The notes under the pieces: model-generated
The model's database searches: none
The model's input: only the letters and a program-made list of their open reading frames with translations
What the model was told of the DNA's origin: nothing
Shown: piece after piece, positions 41,248-50,049 of the stretch
How the letters are laid out: every line of letters begins with the position of its first letter
Position numbering within the stretch: position 1 is the first letter of the stretch
Position numbers and translations under genes: made by a program
Source of the DNA: Paenibacillus sp. 32352
Lineage (GTDB): Bacteria; Bacillota; Bacilli; Paenibacillales; NBRC-103111
Direction: 5' to 3'
DNA: 64,000 nucleotides
Assembly (NCBI RefSeq): GCF_002042965.1
Contig: NZ_MZNT01000003.1
Span: 186,001 to 250,000, forward strand

Positions 41248-43059
41248 ATGAAAACCAATTGGAAAACGGCTATGGCAGCAGCTGTGCTGTCCTTAACGCT
41301 AGTGGCCTCAGCCATTCCGGTAATGGCCGACGATGCGGTGCCGAGCGCTTCGATAAGCACTCTCTCCTATGCTTTGAATGATTCGATAACCGCATCGGTG
41401 AAGCGTGTTGCCGTTAATCGAACGACGGGTGGCTTGCAAATCGGCGCTGTTGTCAGATTGACGAATAACGGGAACGGTATGCTGCGTGTTCCCGATTATG
41501 AAATTCGCGTGAAGACGAAGGAAGGAATCGAATACAAGCTGCAGCCTAGCGCATCCAACATGAAATCCATTATGGCTAAGGAGAGCGGGGAGCTGTCCTA
41601 CATGGTAACCGTGGATCGTCCTGATGATATCGAAGTCACGGACCTCTCCTTTGTTGAGGTAGACGAATATACCTATCCTAAGACGGAAAAGGTGCTGCTG
41701 TCGGTCCCTGTAGCATTGAATGTCTGGTATGGAACTAAGGGGCAGCTGACAGATCCTTATGCCAATATGGCTTGGGGACAGCCGTTTCAAATTCCGGGTT
41801 CAAGCTCTCCGATTCGCTATACACCGGTAGAACTGACCAAGCAGAACGATGCGAACGGCTTCTCCTATTTAGTTACCCTGATGGCCGAAAATCCGGGTAC
41901 AGGCAATGAGACTGTCTCGAATTTCCGTATGGACGGCAAGACACCGGACAAGTTGTACACCGGGAAGAAGGTTGAGCAGGAACCCGTTACTCTCGCACCC
42001 GGCGAAAAGAAATATGTCCATTTCGCCATAACGTCGGATAAGGACATCAATCTGATCGGCTTGATGCTGATGACCACGGAGGGATTCGTTCCTGCGGGCG
42101 GTCAAGCTGGACAAGGAGCAGGGACTGCCGGAGCGGGCTCGGGCACAGGAGCGAGTGCCGGTACTGCTGCAGGTCCGGTAACGACCTCTGCGACAGGGTC
42201 CGGATTTGATGTTGGCCGTCTGGTCATTGCAGCACCGACTCCAGAGCAGATGAATAACACGGCTAACTATACTATGGGCACGCCTATCGCTTTGGACCCG
42301 ATGAATCATCTGGTTGATTCCAAAACGGAGGTTTCCTTAGTCGAGCTGCATTTGCATGATAATGACGGACAAGGCTTCAAATCGGTCGTCGCCAAATTCA
42401 AGGTTTCGAATAAAGGCGATATGACGGTTGCCTTCCCGCAATTCCAGGCGCAGCTTGTCGGCGGGGACGGAGCAAGCTATGCCGGTACGAGACAGACAAC
42501 AACGGCAGCCGAAATCATGCCGAACCTGGGTTACGTGGTCAGCTATTCCTTTATGATCCCTGCTTCAGAGAAAGGGGACAATCTGACCATGAAGCTGTTG
42601 GATAACCAAACCGCGGCGCCGTACAGCAGCACGATTGCCAACTTTAGCGCTCCGGTACAGAAAGAGGCGGACGATTCGGTTATGTCCTTGTATCCGTTTA
42701 ATGCGAAGCTGGACAACTGGACGATACAGGCCTACACCAATCCCGGCGGCAACGGCCTCGGCCTGTCCTACTCCTATAATTTGAAGCTCTGGCTGACCAT
42801 TGACCGCCTGGAGGATGTTGTTGTCGACCAAAACTTCTCCAAAATGAAGTTCGAAATTGTAGATAGCGCAGGCCGTATTCTTGGCTCGCAGACGGCTTCC
42901 TTAACGGGAGAAAACAAATTGGTCAGCGGCGAACAGATGATTCAATTCAGCAACATCAAGACAGACCAGTTCAGCTATCCGCTAACCCTCCATATTTATG
43001 AAGCAATCGATACGCCGAATGGAGAAGCAACCCGTTTGGTTAAGAGCGTGACGCAATAA
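41248..43059 (+). CDS. Secreted two-domain protein of unknown function in the RND operon
   Basis: 603 residues from ATG 41248 (AAAAAAGGAGG upstream). A signal peptide ends at VMADD. I see two similar beta-rich halves: one near residues 30-165 (GAVVRLTNNGNGMLRVPDYEI) and one near 360-470 (VAKFKVSNKGDMTVAFPQFQ). They are joined by a Gly/Ala/Ser/Thr-rich linker around residues 282-325. No catalytic motif or lipobox is visible. It starts 30 nt after the adaptor and is followed by a strong terminator, so it belongs to the pump operon and may be an extracellular partner. Function unknown. Confidence 0.75.
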   Translation: MKTNWKTAMAAAVLSLTLVASAIPVMADDAVPSASISTLSYALNDSITASVKRVAVNRTTGGLQIGAVVRLTNNGNGMLRVPDYEIRVKTKEGIEYKLQPSASNMKSIMAKESGELSYMVTVDRPDDIEVTDLSFVEVDEYTYPKTEKVLLSVPVALNVWYGTKGQLTDPYANMAWGQPFQIPGSSSPIRYTPVELTKQNDANGFSYLVTLMAENPGTGNETVSNFRMDGKTPDKLYTGKKVEQEPVTLAPGEKKYVHFAITSDKDINLIGLMLMTTEGFVPAGGQAGQGAGTAGAGSGTGASAGTAAGPVTTSATGSGFDVGRLVIAAPTPEQMNNTANYTMGTPIALDPMNHLVDSKTEVSLVELHLHDNDGQGFKSVVAKFKVSNKGDMTVAFPQFQAQLVGGDGASYAGTRQTTTAAEIMPNLGYVVSYSFMIPASEKGDNLTMKLLDNQTAAPYSSTIANFSAPVQKEADDSVMSLYPFNAKLDNWTIQAYTNPGGNGLGLSYSYNLKLWLTIDRLEDVVVDQNFSKMKFEIVDSAGRILGSQTASLTGENKLVSGEQMIQFSNIKTDQFSYPLTLHIYEAIDTPNGEATRLVKSVTQ

Positions 43060-43154
43060 TTCCGACAGCGGGCTGTAACATTGGCTGCAGGGCAAGGAGC
43101 CTAGGTAAGAAATTATGACAATGGTTTAAGGTTGCATATGTTTCTCAACAGACG

Positions 43155-43186
43155 CCATTGGACCGATAAGGTCCAATGGTTTTTTG
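43155..43186 (+). terminator. Intrinsic terminator of the RND operon
   Basis: ccattggacc (43155-43164) pairs perfectly with ggtccaatgg (43170-43179), 5-nt loop, then T-rich sequence. The rest of 43060-43340 shows no other clear feature. Confidence 0.88.
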
Positions 43187-43340
43187 CCATTCTAGAGTTT
43201 ACCAATCTCCCTCCGTAATCAACGGCAACAAACATCATAGCAGGAAGTCAGAAGGTACATAAACAAAAGTACGTGCCCAAAAGGATAAAAAGGGGCGACT
43301 TAGGCGAAAATGGATAAAAAATAGTGAAAGAGGATGCTCA

Positions 43341-44906
43341 GTGGACCTGTTTCAATTTTTATCCAGAAAAATGTTCAATTCGAGCCGGCGCGGACAGCAG
43401 ATGAATGAAACGCCGATCAATGAGGAGCAGCCGCGTCTATTATCTCCGGAATTGGCCGTGAATCAGGATGTCATCACTTCTTTGTACGAGGATTGCACGG
43501 ACATTATTCTTCATCCCTTTAAAATTGGGGAAGCCACGGATGCTTTACTGGTTTACATAGATAACTTGTCGGATACCGATCTTTTGGATCAGCAGGTGCT
43601 GTCCCCGTTGATGCAGGCAAGTCCAACAGGAATAACAAGAGCGGAGCTGAAGAACCGCATTCAGGTGTCCGCTTCTCAGGAAATAACTACATACGACGAT
43701 GCTATCAAAAGCATTTCGAGAGGGGATCCGGTTCTGTTCATTGACAAGATGAACATCGCCATGTCCTTAGGCTTAGGCAAGTGGGAGAAGCGTTCCATTG
43801 AAGAGCCTATAGCGGAATCTGTTGTAAGAGGGCCGCGTCTCGGGTTCACAGAAACATTGGGTGTGAACACGTCCATGCTAAGGCGAAGCATTCGCAGCCC
43901 CTCTCTGAAAATGAAATCTCTCACGGTAGGACGGTACAGCCAGACGGAAGTGGTAGTCACCTATATCAAAGGAATTGCCGATCCTGCTCTGATCGAAGAA
44001 GTGTGTCAGCGGCTACATCGGATAGATATTGATGGCATCTTGGATAGCGCTTATATCGAGGAGCTAATTACGGATAATCCGTATACGCCGTTTCCTACCA
44101 TGCTGTCTACGGAACGCCCGGATGTAGTCAGTGCCAACTTATTGGAGGGACGCGTAGGTATCATTGTGGACGGATCGCCGTTTGTTCTGCTGGCTCCGGT
44201 CACTATGTTCTCCTTGCTTCAATCGCCCGAAGATTATTACCAAACCTATTGGGCGGGTTCTATGATCCGATGGCTCCGCTATTTATTTTTTTTAGTTGCG
44301 CTTACGATTCCATCGGCTTATGTCGCCATATTGACATATCATCAGGAGATGATACCGACGACGCTCCTGCTCAGTGTCGCCAAATCACGGGAAGAAATTC
44401 CTTTCCCCGCACTGGTTGAAGCGCTGCTGATGGAAGTGACCTTTGAGGCGCTGCGCGAAGCGGGTCTGCGCCTGCCCAAACAGGTCGGTGCCGCCGTAAG
44501 TATCGTAGGGGCGCTGGTTATTGGCCAGGCTGCCATCTCGGCAGGACTGGTGTCCTCTCCCATGGTCATGGTCGTAGCTTTTACTGGAGTGGCCTCCTTC
44601 ACATTCCCGCGTTATACGCTGGGGGTTACCGTCAGGCTGCTTCGCTTCCCGCTTATGTTTCTTGCAGGCTTTCTGGGTCTGCTTGGTTTGATGCTCGGCA
44701 TTATTACGATTGTTATTCATTTGTGTACGCTGCGTTCCTTCGGGGTCACCTATTTGTCGACCGTAGCACCTTTGAAAAAAAGGGCTCTCAAAGACGTATT
44801 GTTTAGAAATCCGCTTTGGACAAGGGATATGCGGCCGCACCTTAGCGAATATTACAATGAACGCCGGCAGTCGCCTCATTTGAAACCGCGGCCTCCAAAG
44901 TCCTAA
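43341..44906 (+). CDS. Spore germination protein, GerA/GerKA family (A subunit)
   Basis: 521-residue inner-membrane spore protein, A subunit of a germinant receptor. The N-terminal soluble half shows DIILHPFKIGEATDALLVYID and GRVGIIVDGSPFVLLAPVTMF, typical of the family. Four to six membrane segments follow (LRYLFFLVALTIPSAYVAIL, VGAAVSIVGALVIGQAAISA). The C-terminus has FGVTYLSTVAPL and NPLWTRDMRP. GTG 43341 lies behind GAAAGAGGA. Usually A, B and C subunits are all needed, but the next gene is the C subunit. Confidence 0.9.
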   Translation: MDLFQFLSRKMFNSSRRGQQMNETPINEEQPRLLSPELAVNQDVITSLYEDCTDIILHPFKIGEATDALLVYIDNLSDTDLLDQQVLSPLMQASPTGITRAELKNRIQVSASQEITTYDDAIKSISRGDPVLFIDKMNIAMSLGLGKWEKRSIEEPIAESVVRGPRLGFTETLGVNTSMLRRSIRSPSLKMKSLTVGRYSQTEVVVTYIKGIADPALIEEVCQRLHRIDIDGILDSAYIEELITDNPYTPFPTMLSTERPDVVSANLLEGRVGIIVDGSPFVLLAPVTMFSLLQSPEDYYQTYWAGSMIRWLRYLFFLVALTIPSAYVAILTYHQEMIPTTLLLSVAKSREEIPFPALVEALLMEVTFEALREAGLRLPKQVGAAVSIVGALVIGQAAISAGLVSSPMVMVVAFTGVASFTFPRYTLGVTVRLLRFPLMFLAGFLGLLGLMLGIITIVIHLCTLRSFGVTYLSTVAPLKKRALKDVLFRNPLWTRDMRPHLSEYYNERRQSPHLKPRPPKS

Positions 44907-44948
44907 TGCAATCGAACTTAGAGCATCCATGTGAAAGGGCAGGATACG

Positions 44949-46163
44949 ATGGGCATACTCACTCGCTGTATTACGGCAATAAGCGGCTTCGTTATGGTTC
45001 TGCTGCTTACCGGCTGCTGGGACCGGGTCGAAGTGAATGACTTGACGCTGGTTATGGCCGCAGGGCTGGATAAAAAAGGTGATAAAATATCGCTTTCCGT
45101 CCAGGTATTCGTTCCTCAGCCTTCCGGCGGTGGGGGTGGTGGCGGTGGGGGTGGAGGAGGCGAATCCGGCAAGGGAACGAGCGGCGCTACCGCCCAGACT
45201 ATCGTCAGAGCGGCGGAGGGAGTGACGCTGGCGGATGCCATGTCCAAGCTGCAGGAGGGATTCCCGCGCCGTATTTTTTGGGGGCATTGTGAAATATTTA
45301 TTTTTGGCGAGGAGCTTGCCAAGGACGGGTTTAGAGACAACATCGATTTTATTATGAGGGAGTCCGGTCCGCGGGAGAGAGCGGATGTCTTCGTCAGCAA
45401 AGGCGATGCCAAAAGTATTTTGCGGTTAATCCCTCCCATTGAACGGAGCTCCGCCGAGGTGCTTCGGGAGATGGCCAAGCTTCAAACCGGAATGAAGGTA
45501 ACCGTGAAGGATTTTGCCGAGATGCTGAACGGAGATGCGGGCGCAGCCGCATTGCCTTGGGTTGAGTCTCTTCCGCCCGAGGCTGGTAAAGAGTCCCAAA
45601 ATACGGTAGGCTTTATCAACGGAACGGCTATTATCAGGGGGGATAAAATGGTCGGCCGCTTGAACGATAAGCTGACGCGGGGACTTTTATGGCTGAGAAA
45701 TGAGGTTGAATCCTCCATCGTGACGATAGAACCTAAGGAGTCCGCGGGGCACGTCTCCATGAAGCTTCTGCGCAGCAGCACCAATCTGGTTCCTCACATT
45801 GAGGGAGATCAGTGGAGCGTAACGGTTATAATCAAGACGGAGGACGATGTGATCCAGAATACGACGAATCTGGATTTAAGTGATCCGGTTGTGACCAAGA
45901 AATTGGAGAAGGAGCTGGCTGAGGATATTGAGGAGCGAATCAAATCGGCTCTGGTACGGCCGCAAAAACAGCTGAATGCGGATATTTTTAACTTTGCCGA
46001 AGCCTTTCGACGCAAGTATCCGAAGGAATGGCATCAGGTCAAGGACCGGTGGGGTGAAGTATTCCCGTCAGTTAAAGTAAACATCGAGGCTTCCGCCAAA
46101 ATCCTCCGGACCGGAATGGCGACGATAGATTCCAAGAAACAAAATAAAGAGGTGAAGCAATAA
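44949..46163 (+). CDS. Spore germination lipoprotein, GerC family (C subunit)
   Basis: 404 residues from ATG 44949; a GTG at 44931 would add six. The lipobox is LLTGC followed by WDRVEVND, the standard GerC start. VMAAGLDKKGDKISLSVQVFVP is the first domain. A run of about 12 glycines then interrupts it (codons at 45127-45162), an unusual insertion. FWGHCEIFIFGEELAKDG and the C-terminal IKSALVRPQKQLNADIFNFAE fit the family. It is a lipid-anchored part of the germinant receptor. It overlaps the following small gene by 1 nt. Confidence 0.88.
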   Translation: MGILTRCITAISGFVMVLLLTGCWDRVEVNDLTLVMAAGLDKKGDKISLSVQVFVPQPSGGGGGGGGGGGGESGKGTSGATAQTIVRAAEGVTLADAMSKLQEGFPRRIFWGHCEIFIFGEELAKDGFRDNIDFIMRESGPRERADVFVSKGDAKSILRLIPPIERSSAEVLREMAKLQTGMKVTVKDFAEMLNGDAGAAALPWVESLPPEAGKESQNTVGFINGTAIIRGDKMVGRLNDKLTRGLLWLRNEVESSIVTIEPKESAGHVSMKLLRSSTNLVPHIEGDQWSVTVIIKTEDDVIQNTTNLDLSDPVVTKKLEKELAEDIEERIKSALVRPQKQLNADIFNFAEAFRRKYPKEWHQVKDRWGEVFPSVKVNIEASAKILRTGMATIDSKKQNKEVKQ

Positions 46164-46390
46164 TGGGCTGGGGCTCTGCGGTTTTCGCTACCGTCGTCGC
46201 CTTACTGATGGTTTTATACGAGTGGCCAAGAATGAAGCAGCATACTAGAAGGGAAAAAACAGCGTTTATCGTCGTTACAGTGACAGGCTGGATATTAGCG
46301 GTTCTTCTCGTCTTATTCCCGGACATGAAGGGCCCGACGCAGTGGGTGGACGCTTTGTACAAGCCGCTCGGCAAGCTGCTGGAGCCTTAA
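46163..46390 (+). CDS. Small two-helix membrane protein in the germination operon
   Basis: 75 residues beginning MGWGSAVFATVVALLMVLYE, with a second membrane segment (FIVVTVTGWILAVLLVLF). Small two-helix D subunits occur in some germinant-receptor operons and modulate the receptor, so this is a candidate GerD-subunit-like protein. Assignment rests on size, topology and place. Its ATG overlaps the gerC stop (TAATG). Confidence 0.65.
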   Translation: MGWGSAVFATVVALLMVLYEWPRMKQHTRREKTAFIVVTVTGWILAVLLVLFPDMKGPTQWVDALYKPLGKLLEP

Positions 46391-46412
46391 TGCTTCGGGT
46401 CGCTGTATATGG

Positions 46413-46436
46413 AAAAAGGAACCTGTTGAGGTTCCT
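46413..46436 (-). terminator. Terminator for the minus-strand ABC exporter
   Basis: ggaacc (46418-46423) and ggttcc (46430-46435) with A residues on the plus side, which read as a T-run on the minus strand. It lies about 270 bp beyond the exporter stop codon, so the transcript would include the inverted-repeat element. Confidence 0.5.
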
Positions 46437-46442
46437 GAGTTG

Positions 46443-46673
46443 GTTGAAAAACCTATGGAGCTGAACTATTGCCAATATACTCCGATGGGGTATGCCCCTC
46501 CGGCCAGGCTTCCGAAGCAGGCTTTGTTACGCTAAGCCCACAGCTATTGAAACCCGTGAAAGGTGATTATATTTGCCGGTATTTTCACGGGTTTCAAAGG
46601 CGGATGTAAACTCCTCCGAGGCATACCCCACCTCCCTATGTAGCATAGTTCACGCAAAGCTAGGTTTTTCAAC
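46443..46673. repeat. 231-bp nested inverted-repeat element (MITE-like)
   Basis: Perfect 13-bp terminal inverted repeats GTTGAAAAACCTA (46443-46455) and TAGGTTTTTCAAC (46661-46673) bound the element. Further matching blocks inside the arms (gaacta/tagttc, ggggtatgcc/ggcatacccc) continue the symmetry. The core is a perfect 15-bp hairpin, TTGAAACCCGTGAAA (46547-46561) with its complement (46583-46597). No coding frame of note is inside, and no clear target-site duplication flanks it. A fragment sharing 17 identical bases occurs at 15855. This covers the gene-free stretch 46391-46706. Confidence 0.8.
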
Positions 46674-46706
46674 ACTATCAAGTTTCTTTTTCCGCTTGGT
46701 TGTAGA

Positions 46707-48644
46707 CTATGTCCCAAAGCTAAGATTTTTCATTTCCTCAGGACGCATTGCCTTCAATTGCTTCTCATACAGGTCGCGGTACAGCCCGCCTTGCTGAAGC
46801 AGCTGCTGATGCGTGCCGCTCTCCACGATTTCTCCCTGATCAAAGACGAGAATTTGATCCGCTCTTACTACAGTGGCTAACCGGTGGGCGATGATGAAGG
46901 TGGTTCGGTCCTTCATTAAATGCTCCAGCGCTTCGGTCACAAGCGCCTCGGATTCCGCGTCCAGCGCAGAGGTTGCCTCATCCAATATCAAAATGCGAGG
47001 ATTTTTGAGCAACGCCCGTGCAATGGCGATACGCTGCTTTTGACCGCCCGACAGACGAACCCCCCGTTCTCCGACAACCGTATCATAGCCAAGCTCCATA
47101 TCGCTGATAAAGCCGTGGGCATTTGCCGCGCGGGCCGCTTGAATAACCTGCTTTTTGTCTGCCTTCGGGTTGCCGTAGGCAATGTTATCGAAGATAGTTC
47201 CGGAGAACAGCATATTATCCTGCAGCACGATAGCGATATGTTTACGCACATCATATACGTCGTAGTCTTTAAGGTCGACGCCGTCCAAATATACGGTGCC
47301 TTCATCCGGATCATAGAACCGGGGAATGAGATTGATCAAGGTCGATTTTCCGGCTCCGCTAGGCCCTACGAGAGCGATGACTTCGCCCGGACGGGCGGTA
47401 AAGCTGATATGCTGTAAGGCAATGCGCTGCTCGGTCACCATGGGAGGCGGGTCAGGCCTTGTTTTTGGCGGAATAATATAAAACTTTTTGGGCGGCTCCG
47501 CCATATCCACGAGATCCGGGTCCGATGATTTACCGGGCTCTTTTTTTATGTCCGGACGCTCGGTAACGTAGGTGAAGGAAACATTTTTGAATACGATGCC
47601 GCCCTTACAATGCTTGAGAGGGACCGGGTTTTCTTTTACTTTGATTTCCGGCTCAATATCGAACACCTCGAAGATGCGCTCGATGTTGCTCATGGAATTT
47701 TGTATCGTGACATTGGCTTCGGCGAACCGCTGGATAGGACCGTACAGCTGGCTCAAATAGGCTTGAAACGCGATAAGCGATCCTATGGATAATTGCCCCT
47801 TCAACACGAGCAGGCCGCCGGTGAACCAGATAATGATGCCTCCCGTTTGGGTAAACGTCTGGCTGAGCCGTCCTAACGAATTTCCGAGGAGCTGCGCTTT
47901 GTTGGCGTGCGAAATATGATTTTTGGCCTGCTTTTCAAACCGCTCCATCTCCGTTTGTTCCTGATTGAACGATTGAACGACCTTCATACCGGAGATTTTT
48001 TCGACCAGAACCCCGTTAATACGCTCCATCTGTCTATGGACAGAGCGCCAGGAGAGACGTATCCGGACATTGAGATTGGTGAAGGTCAAATAATAGAGCG
48101 GCAGCAGCCACAAGGACAATAAAGCAAGCTTCCAATGCAGGCTGAACAGCATAAAGCCAGCAAACAAGACGAGGAACATATCGATGATCAGATTGATAAC
48201 GCCGCCGTTGACCAGGTTTTGCGCTCCGTTGACGTCATTCATAATTCTCGAGACGATACTGCCGACCTGCCTGTTATCATAAAAGCGCTGCGACAGCTTC
48301 TGCATATGTTCATACAGCTGGTGACGAATATCATAAACCATCCGGTTACCAAGCCGGAAGGTGATCGTATTTCGCAAAAAATTGATCCAAATGCCGAACG
48401 CATACACGATGGCCAGAAAAGTCACGGCATTGGTCAAATTCCAGAAGCCTTCCTTTTGGGGAAGCACGTCGTCAATCAATATTTTGGTCATCCAAGGGCC
48501 GATCATCGGCACGGCAAATTGAAAAATACCGAGGACCAATATGAGCAAGAGGGTGAGACGGTAAGGCTTTAAGAAGGTTAAATACCGTTGAACAAGCTTC
48601 TTTTTTTCAGCGGACTGATTTGGATTTTGATCGGACGCATTCAT
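46707..48644 (-). CDS. ABC exporter half-transporter (MsbA/LmrA type)
   Basis: 645 residues: a six-helix exporter domain (about 30-330) and an ATPase domain (about 350-620). Walker A is GPSGAGKST, the signature LSGGQKQRIAIAR and Walker B ILILDEATSALD. Just after the A-loop region (VSFTYVTERP) there is a Pro/Lys/Asp-rich insertion of about 45 residues before QHISFTARPGE, where most relatives have only about ten. A site (gggagg) precedes ATG 48644. It should act as a homodimer or with another half-transporter for lipids or drugs. It is divergent from the eight-gene locus. Confidence 0.9.
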   Translation of the reverse strand: MNASDQNPNQSAEKKKLVQRYLTFLKPYRLTLLLILVLGIFQFAVPMIGPWMTKILIDDVLPQKEGFWNLTNAVTFLAIVYAFGIWINFLRNTITFRLGNRMVYDIRHQLYEHMQKLSQRFYDNRQVGSIVSRIMNDVNGAQNLVNGGVINLIIDMFLVLFAGFMLFSLHWKLALLSLWLLPLYYLTFTNLNVRIRLSWRSVHRQMERINGVLVEKISGMKVVQSFNQEQTEMERFEKQAKNHISHANKAQLLGNSLGRLSQTFTQTGGIIIWFTGGLLVLKGQLSIGSLIAFQAYLSQLYGPIQRFAEANVTIQNSMSNIERIFEVFDIEPEIKVKENPVPLKHCKGGIVFKNVSFTYVTERPDIKKEPGKSSDPDLVDMAEPPKKFYIIPPKTRPDPPPMVTEQRIALQHISFTARPGEVIALVGPSGAGKSTLINLIPRFYDPDEGTVYLDGVDLKDYDVYDVRKHIAIVLQDNMLFSGTIFDNIAYGNPKADKKQVIQAARAANAHGFISDMELGYDTVVGERGVRLSGGQKQRIAIARALLKNPRILILDEATSALDAESEALVTEALEHLMKDRTTFIIAHRLATVVRADQILVFDQGEIVESGTHQQLLQQGGLYRDLYEKQLKAMRPEEMKNLSFGT

Positions 48645-48823
48645 GCCAATCCTCCCTGCTTCTGTCGTAAATTTCCAACAAATTAGACATTAACATAGTC
48701 GGAATGAAATAAAAATGAATGATTCCTTCAATAAACATGGACTATTTTGCTCTGTGGAGCGGCTCTCTCTTCTATTAAAAAAGAATCCGCCAGGAGACAA
48801 AAAGTTCCTCCTCTAACTAATTA

Positions 48824-48856
48824 TTCACACCATCTTCACACGGAATTCATTACAAT
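48824..48856 (+). promoter_or_regulatory. Pho-box-like repeats at the promoter of the msmX-led locus
   Basis: TTCACA (48824-48829), TTCACA (48835-48840) and TTCATT (48846-48851) repeat at exact 11-bp intervals. TACAAT (48851-48856) follows as -10, with no good -35. TTHACA-type repeats 11 bp apart are the pattern bound by PhoP-like OmpR-family regulators. An OmpR-type regulator is encoded just beyond the locus (61505). The rest of 48645-48897 shows nothing else recognisable. Confidence 0.55.
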
Positions 48857-48897
48857 AGTTTCTAAGATTAAGTAAATTTGCACGTGGAGGCGGTAAT

Positions 48898-50019
48898 ATG
48901 GCGAGAATTCTGATCAATCATCTCTATAAGCGATACGGTAAGGACAAACAACCGGTCGTGAAGGATTTCCATCTGGAAATCAAGGATAAAGAGTTTCTGG
49001 TCTTCGTAGGTCCATCCGGGTGCGGGAAGTCGACCACGCTCAGGATGATTGCCGGCTTGGAGGATATCTCCGAAGGAGAAATCTATATCGGCGATACATT
49101 GGTTAACGATCTGCCGCCGAAGGACAGGGATATTGCTATGGTGTTCCAGAACTATGCGCTGTATCCGAACATGAGCGTTTACGAGAATATCGCATTCGGT
49201 CTTCGTCTGCGCAAGCTGCCTAAGCATGAAATCGATTTGGCCGTTAAGCGTGCGGCCCGGGTACTCGAAATCGAGCAGTACTTGAACCGTAAGCCGAGAC
49301 AGCTGTCCGGCGGACAGCGGCAGAGGGTTGCTCTCGGACGCGCCATCGTACGGAATCCGCAAGTGTTCTTGATGGATGAGCCTCTGTCCAACCTTGACGC
49401 CAAGCTTCGCGTACAGATGAGAACAGAGATTATCAAGCTTCACAAATCGCTGGGCGTAACGATGATTTATGTAACGCACGATCAGATCGAAGCGATGACT
49501 ATGGGTGACCGAATCGTGGTTATGAAATCGGGGATCATCCAGCAGGTGGATACGCCGGAGGTCATTTATACGAATCCTGCCAATACGTTCGTCGCCAGCT
49601 TTATCGGATCGCCTCCAATGAATTTTATTGACGGCCGCATTCAAGAGAATGCTCAAGGCAAGCTGGAGTTTCATACTCAGCGCTTCTCATTGGCTATTCC
49701 AGAAGGGAAAGCGCATTCATTAATCAAGAACAAGCAGGTCAACAAAGTGGTTACCCTTGGCATCAGGCCGGAGAATATCAGCTTGGAGGAAATGGTGTTT
49801 CAGGCTTATCCTAACGCGATCATTCCGGGCATTCATAAGCTTAGCGAATTGATGGGTGCGGACAGATTCCTTCATCTCGATATCGGGCAGGAACGGATGC
49901 TTATCGTAAGGGTTAACCCGCGCTATCACTATGACGAGGAAGATAAGATCCAGGTAGCGGTCGATATGTCGAAAGCGCTGTTCTTCTACAGTGAGACCGG
50001 CGATCGGATCATGGATTAA
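48898..50019 (+). CDS. msmX: Sugar ABC transporter ATPase (MsmX/UgpC type)
   Basis: 373-residue cytoplasmic ATPase of CUT1 sugar importers. Walker A is GPSGCGKST, the signature [14 protein letters not shown], Walker [15 protein letters not shown] and the H-loop [14 protein letters not shown]. The C-terminal ~130 residues form the OB-like regulatory domain ([21 protein letters not shown]). MsmX-type proteins often serve several transporters. This is the only CUT1 ATPase in the window, where eight permeases occur. It leads the eight-gene locus, 30 nt before the giant binding protein. The start has GTGGAGGCGG upstream. Confidence 0.9.
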   Translation: MARILINHLYKRYGKDKQPVVKDFHLEIKDKEFLVFVGPSGCGKSTTLRMIAGLEDISEGEIYIGDTLVNDLPPKDRDIAMVFQNYALYPNMSVYENIAFGLRLRKLPKHEIDLAVKRAARVLEIEQYLNRKPRQLSGGQRQRVALGRAIVRNPQVFLMDEPLSNLDAKLRVQMRTEIIKLHKSLGVTMIYVTHDQIEAMTMGDRIVVMKSGIIQQVDTPEVIYTNPANTFVASFIGSPPMNFIDGRIQENAQGKLEFHTQRFSLAIPEGKAHSLIKNKQVNKVVTLGIRPENISLEEMVFQAYPNAIIPGIHKLSELMGADRFLHLDIGQERMLIVRVNPRYHYDEEDKIQVAVDMSKALFFYSETGDRIMD

Positions 50020-50049
50020 TATACGGCGTAAGGGAAAGGAGTGACTGAA

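Noticed and set aside
46443..46673. Insertion sequence with transposase
   Set aside because: Terminal inverted repeats are present but no coding frame of adequate length or transposase motif is inside.
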